From Lysobacterales bacterium (GTDB lineage Bacteria > Pseudomonadota > Gammaproteobacteria > Xanthomonadales > SZUA-5), in contig JALHRS010000024.1 of NCBI GenBank assembly GCA_022841325.1, positions 1 to 64,000 of the forward strand: a DNA stretch of 64,000 bases. Direction: 5' to 3'. The first letter of the stretch is position 1; every line of letters begins with the position of its first letter. The notes under the pieces were generated by a model. The model was not told the DNA's origin. It worked only from the letters and a program-made list of their open reading frames with translations, and ran no database searches. Positions 63,910 through 64,000 of this stretch are shown here, in pieces. Position numbers and translations under genes: made by a program.

Positions 63910-64000
63910 GGGCGCTGGCCCCGATTCGGTTTGGTCAAGAACTGTAATCCGGACAGCCCGGGCGCATCCAATCCCGGGCGTGAGGACGTAAGCCGTCGAA

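Noticed and set aside
63910-64000. ECF-type promoter (TAATCC ... CGTGAGG) after the cupin gene
   Set aside because: The spacing of the elements is too long and the downstream gene lies outside the window.

Overview
This window is high-GC chromosomal DNA from a gammaproteobacterium, most likely in or near the Xanthomonadales (Lysobacterales, Rhodanobacteraceae-like). The evidence is gene order and gene type: smg-dprA-LysM facing def-fmt-rsmB-DUF4390-ntrY, a XanB2-type chorismatase, a BlaI/BlaR1 pair whose BlaR1 carries a TonB domain, and DUF4124/DUF2845 proteins. No rRNA, tRNA, phage, insertion sequence or CRISPR array was recognised. Most genes are housekeeping or envelope functions. Species assignment is inference.

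Layout. 1-5.2 kb: an SDR oxidoreductase, a cytochrome cd1 nitrite reductase with an extra N-terminal cytochrome c domain, and aceK. 5.4-10.1 kb: bioC, an elaborate repeat block, then smg, dprA and a LysM protein on the minus strand. 10.4-14.6 kb: an accessory island at the usual LysM/def junction, with three related secreted proteins and a divergent blaI-blaR1 pair. Three matching dyads (CTACGA-N6-TCGTAG) sit on the promoters of two secreted genes and of blaI. 14.7-20 kb: def-fmt-rsmB-DUF4390-ntrY, tightly coupled but with no ntrX. 20-24 kb: a HAD acid phosphatase and a TVP38/flavin-disulfide-reductase fusion. 24.5-27.8 kb: an ECF sigma / anti-sigma / HEAT / HEAT operon. 28-34 kb: DUF2750, exported MsrB and an ABC export system with its membrane-fusion protein. 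34.7-46 kb: rep, a ThrE-type exporter, an EamA transporter, nfeD-qmcA, a TorF porin, an iron-sulfur flavin reductase, pirin and MscS. 46-52.4 kb: a Ser/Thr kinase fused to a formylglycine-enzyme-like domain, a metalloprotease-like hypothetical protein, a chorismatase divergent from hemF, and an RluA-type synthase. 52.5-64 kb: small membrane and exported proteins, a DEDD exonuclease, a second EamA transporter, a TonB-dependent receptor, a NAD-kinase-like/SPFH pair, YheT hydrolase plus acyltransferase, and an ECF sigma/cupin anti-sigma pair.

The most unusual feature is the intergenic DNA. Most long gaps are mosaics of at least ten palindromic repeat families, bordered by short tandem arrays that nearly all have a 7-bp period but different sequences (GGGGCAC, GGGACTC, GGGATTC, GGTTGTC, GCGGTTA, GGGAAAA, GGGGGCA). 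At every gene-bordering array I checked, the purine/G-rich strand runs 5' to 3' away from the adjacent gene, whether the array touches the gene's start or its stop. This makes nested inverted-repeat blocks (for example 5181-5390, 36691-36800, 48313-48714). In the bioC/smg gap the stop codons are part of the arrays, and the last codons of smg are duplicated.

The two strongest leads are the BlaI-type regulon with its secreted Cys-motif proteins, and the oriented heptad/hairpin mosaic. All calls rest on reading the sequence and on family knowledge; no searches were run.
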